This document shows positions 61,777 to 64,000 of a DNA stretch of 64,000 nt, piece after piece. The position numbers and the translations under genes are program-made. This DNA is from Mangifera indica. Lineage: Eukaryota; Streptophyta; Magnoliopsida; Sapindales; Anacardiaceae. The notes below the pieces were generated by a model. It was given only the letters and a program-made list of their open reading frames with translations, did not search any database and was not told where the DNA came from. The stretch covers positions 3,534,001 through 3,598,000 of the forward strand of contig NC_058150.1 of NCBI RefSeq assembly GCF_011075055.1, in the 5' to 3' direction. Within the stretch, counting starts at the first letter, position 1; every line of letters begins with the position of its first letter.

Positions 61777-64000
61777 AGGGGCGGAGTTGACAGACACGTC
61801 GCGTTACAAACGATACCAGTAATTTTGCATCGTGTTAGATCTGGCGATCCCCTCTATGTTCGGTCTCTGTTTTACTTTTAGAGTTAATCACCTTAAGCCC
61901 CCTAATGTATGATATATAATCTTATCACCCTAAATTTTACATCCATATAAAAGAACAAATCTTATTTAAATATCACTCTATGAGAGGTGTTGTCTTGTCT
62001 TGTTGTCTCCATCTTCTTCAATTTGAAATCTATCGGTTAAGTTCCTGTCCTAATTTAGGGGTATTCAAAATTTTTGGATAATAAAAAACCTAAAAATCAA
62101 ACCAAAAAATAGATTATTTAAAAAATTAGATTGAATATTGGTTTAAAGATACACAAAAATTGATTTTTTAGATCAGTTACTGATTTGTCTATTTTTTAAG
62201 ATTAGTTCATCAAACCAAACTGATTTTAAAATAAATTAATAAAATATTAAATAAATTTTCAAAAAAATTAGGAAAATATAATAAAATAGGTTAATACTTT
62301 GAAATTTAATTCAAAAAATTCAATTTACTTAATTATTATTTTTGGTTTAATTCAAAATCAATTAATTTTTAAATTAATTTGGTTTCAATTTATGATTTTC
62401 TTCAAATCAAAAATTTAGTTTCGTTTAAAAAATTGTCAAATCAGTTTGATTTACCAATTTTAAACACTCCTATCATAATCTATATTCCAACTTGTTTTAT
62501 AAACCTTTATTTTTAATTTTACATCTATGCCAATCAATTAATGAACATAATTATTATAATAAAATTATATGTACATATTTTTGGTACACAGATAATGTAT
62601 CATCTTATAATTGAATGATTTTAAATTAAAAATAAAACAATATTCAATCACATAATGATATATTATCTGTATCTGTGTACATAAATTATGTATTAAATGT
62701 GTGTATATAACTATATATAACAAGCTCTAATTATTAATAGGAAGAAATTTGTGCATTGTTATCTATGATTTTTTTTAATTTTAATTTTTATAATTATTAA
62801 CCCTAAAATTAATATAAACCAAAGGTGAAAAAATTATTAAAATTTTAGAGGTAAACTATTATTCAACTTTAGTAAATATTACATTATCTTCTTAACTATC
62901 ATAGCAAATTAATTAACAAATTTCATTAATAGAACTTGATGATGGGTAAGAAAATCGACTTTTTAAATTTAACTGGTGGGAAAATGTCAATTCGGTAAAC
63001 TTTGGGTGTACACAATCGTTCCACCTAATTTAGTCAGATAATTAAGTTGAGGGGATTTTGTTGTGCCAACTTACAAATTGGAACTCATTAATGTATGTGT
63101 ATGTGTTTTCTTTGTTTGGTGGAAATGAATATAAGTGTTGCTAGCCTTCAATGGGCAAAATTAAATAAATGGGCTTAATGAGAAATGGGCATATTTATTG
63201 AAGACTTTTCTCCGATAGAGTTATTATTTAGTGCCTTTGCCTTGCGATGAGCACTAAGGAAAGTTATGTGTACTTATAATAAATATTAATATGAGTATTA
63301 ATAATTATATATTATAATATAATTAAGTATTATTTTATTTTTAATTTAATATTATCTAATTATATAATGATATATTATAATTAATATTTAATTTAATACT
63401 TATTTTAAGTGTACATAATTTACGGCATATAATATATACAATGCAATTAAGTACCCGTTATTATTGAGTACAAGTTGATTAGATTAATTTGGAATTGAAT
63501 TCAGTGATGTCAATGGCAACTTCATGGTAGAAAACATGGTTCTCAAGTTTCTAGTAGTAGGAGAAGAAGCATAGTTCTTTCTTGGCTTGCCAACACAAAT
63601 AAAGTGATGTTCTCTAGCTTGTTTTTGTATCTTGATCAGCAAATTCTTTCTTCCTTTTTTTTTTTTTTGGGTAATTGGATAATCTCATTTAGATTGATTG
63701 GATAGATAAACCCTAAAGCCTAAACCTTTTGTTCTTAAAAATTTTAATCCTCTGTTAATTTTGTTAACGGTTGAAGTGTTTGATCAACAGGGTAAAACAA
63801 TGCAACAGCTCATTAACACTAATTGCTATTATATCTGTCACTAGCACTAGTCGCAGCAGAGAGAGGCTGAGGTCCACAACCAGAAAGAAAAAGAGAGGCC
63901 AAGTTATTGTGCACAGGTCCCTACAATGTTGCAATGAGGAGGCAAAATCAACATACTGCTTTTAAACAATAACCCATTCTTTAATTAAAATCTCTGCTTC
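61777..64000. other. Upstream region of GPDHp and AT-rich end of the window
   Basis: The region next to 61777 is the promoter of the minus-strand dehydrogenase. No TATA box was identified with confidence. From 62050 to 63480 the DNA is AT-rich with repeated words (TTCAATTTA, AAATTAATTTGG and similar), probably decayed MITEs. CACCTTAAGCCCCCTAATGTATGATA near 61890 looks like the end of such an element. The open frame at 63771-63965 ends in a basic stretch (RKKKRGQV) but matches nothing I know. No gene is called. Confidence 0.4.

Noticed and set aside
63771..63965. Small basic protein at the right edge of the window
   Set aside because: It is 64 codons, without relatives or promoter signals, in AT-rich DNA. 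Probably chance.

Overview
The window is nuclear DNA of a flowering plant, almost certainly a eudicot. It is AT-rich, the genes have many short GT/AG introns, and every recognisable product is a plant protein: a plant copine/RING E3 ligase, a PPR protein, a RABB1b GTPase, a sieve element occlusion protein, a CYP724 P450 and plastid glycerol-3-phosphate dehydrogenase. No organelle, viral or bacterial segment, tRNA, rRNA or CRISPR array was seen. I cannot name the species.

Layout: RGLG-type E3 ligase with two frameshifts (1060-4269, +); PPR protein of the At4g35850 type (5645-11263, +); ESF2-like rRNA-processing pseudogene (13130-15642, +); RABB1b GTPase (16517-18653, -); 20S proteasome subunit beta type-7 (19438-22023, -); two tandem CYP749A-like P450 pseudogenes (23503-24643 and 24899-27795, -), the second carrying a Mutator-like foldback element in an intron; intact CYP724 P450 (28949-31202, -); plastid-type SAM methyltransferase (33733-34699, +); fragments of a chloroplast ribonucleoprotein gene and of a PPR gene (35124-37190, +); a NET-domain protein (37931-40558, -); a broken SEO fragment followed by an intact SEO gene (42165-42570 and 44191-46911, +); mitoribosomal protein mS38 (49149-49544, +); about 5 kb without a recognisable gene but with a hAT-like MITE; an ABHD17-type hydrolase (54578-57681, +); plastid-type NAD glycerol-3-phosphate dehydrogenase (59063-61776, -); and an AT-rich tail.

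The genes are not one pathway. They are a housekeeping and vascular/hormone neighbourhood. Read in order, they resemble an ancestral eudicot block that in Arabidopsis is split between chromosome 3 (RGLG1, methyltransferase, SEOa, SEOb, hydrolase), chromosome 5 (RGLG2, CYP724A1, hydrolase; separately PBB2 and GPDHp) and chromosome 4 (PPR and RABB1b). Locus assignments are from memory and need a synteny search.

Nine reading frames can be spliced without a lesion, so base quality looks good. This makes the two 1-base shifts in the RGLG gene and the several lesions in the P450, ESF2, SEO, RNP and PPR relics worth attention. I found no clearly novel biological system. The most useful leads are the disabled RGLG gene, the Mutator-like insertion with a perfect 9-bp target duplication, the eightfold RxSx[D/E] tail of the hydrolase, and the retained gene block.
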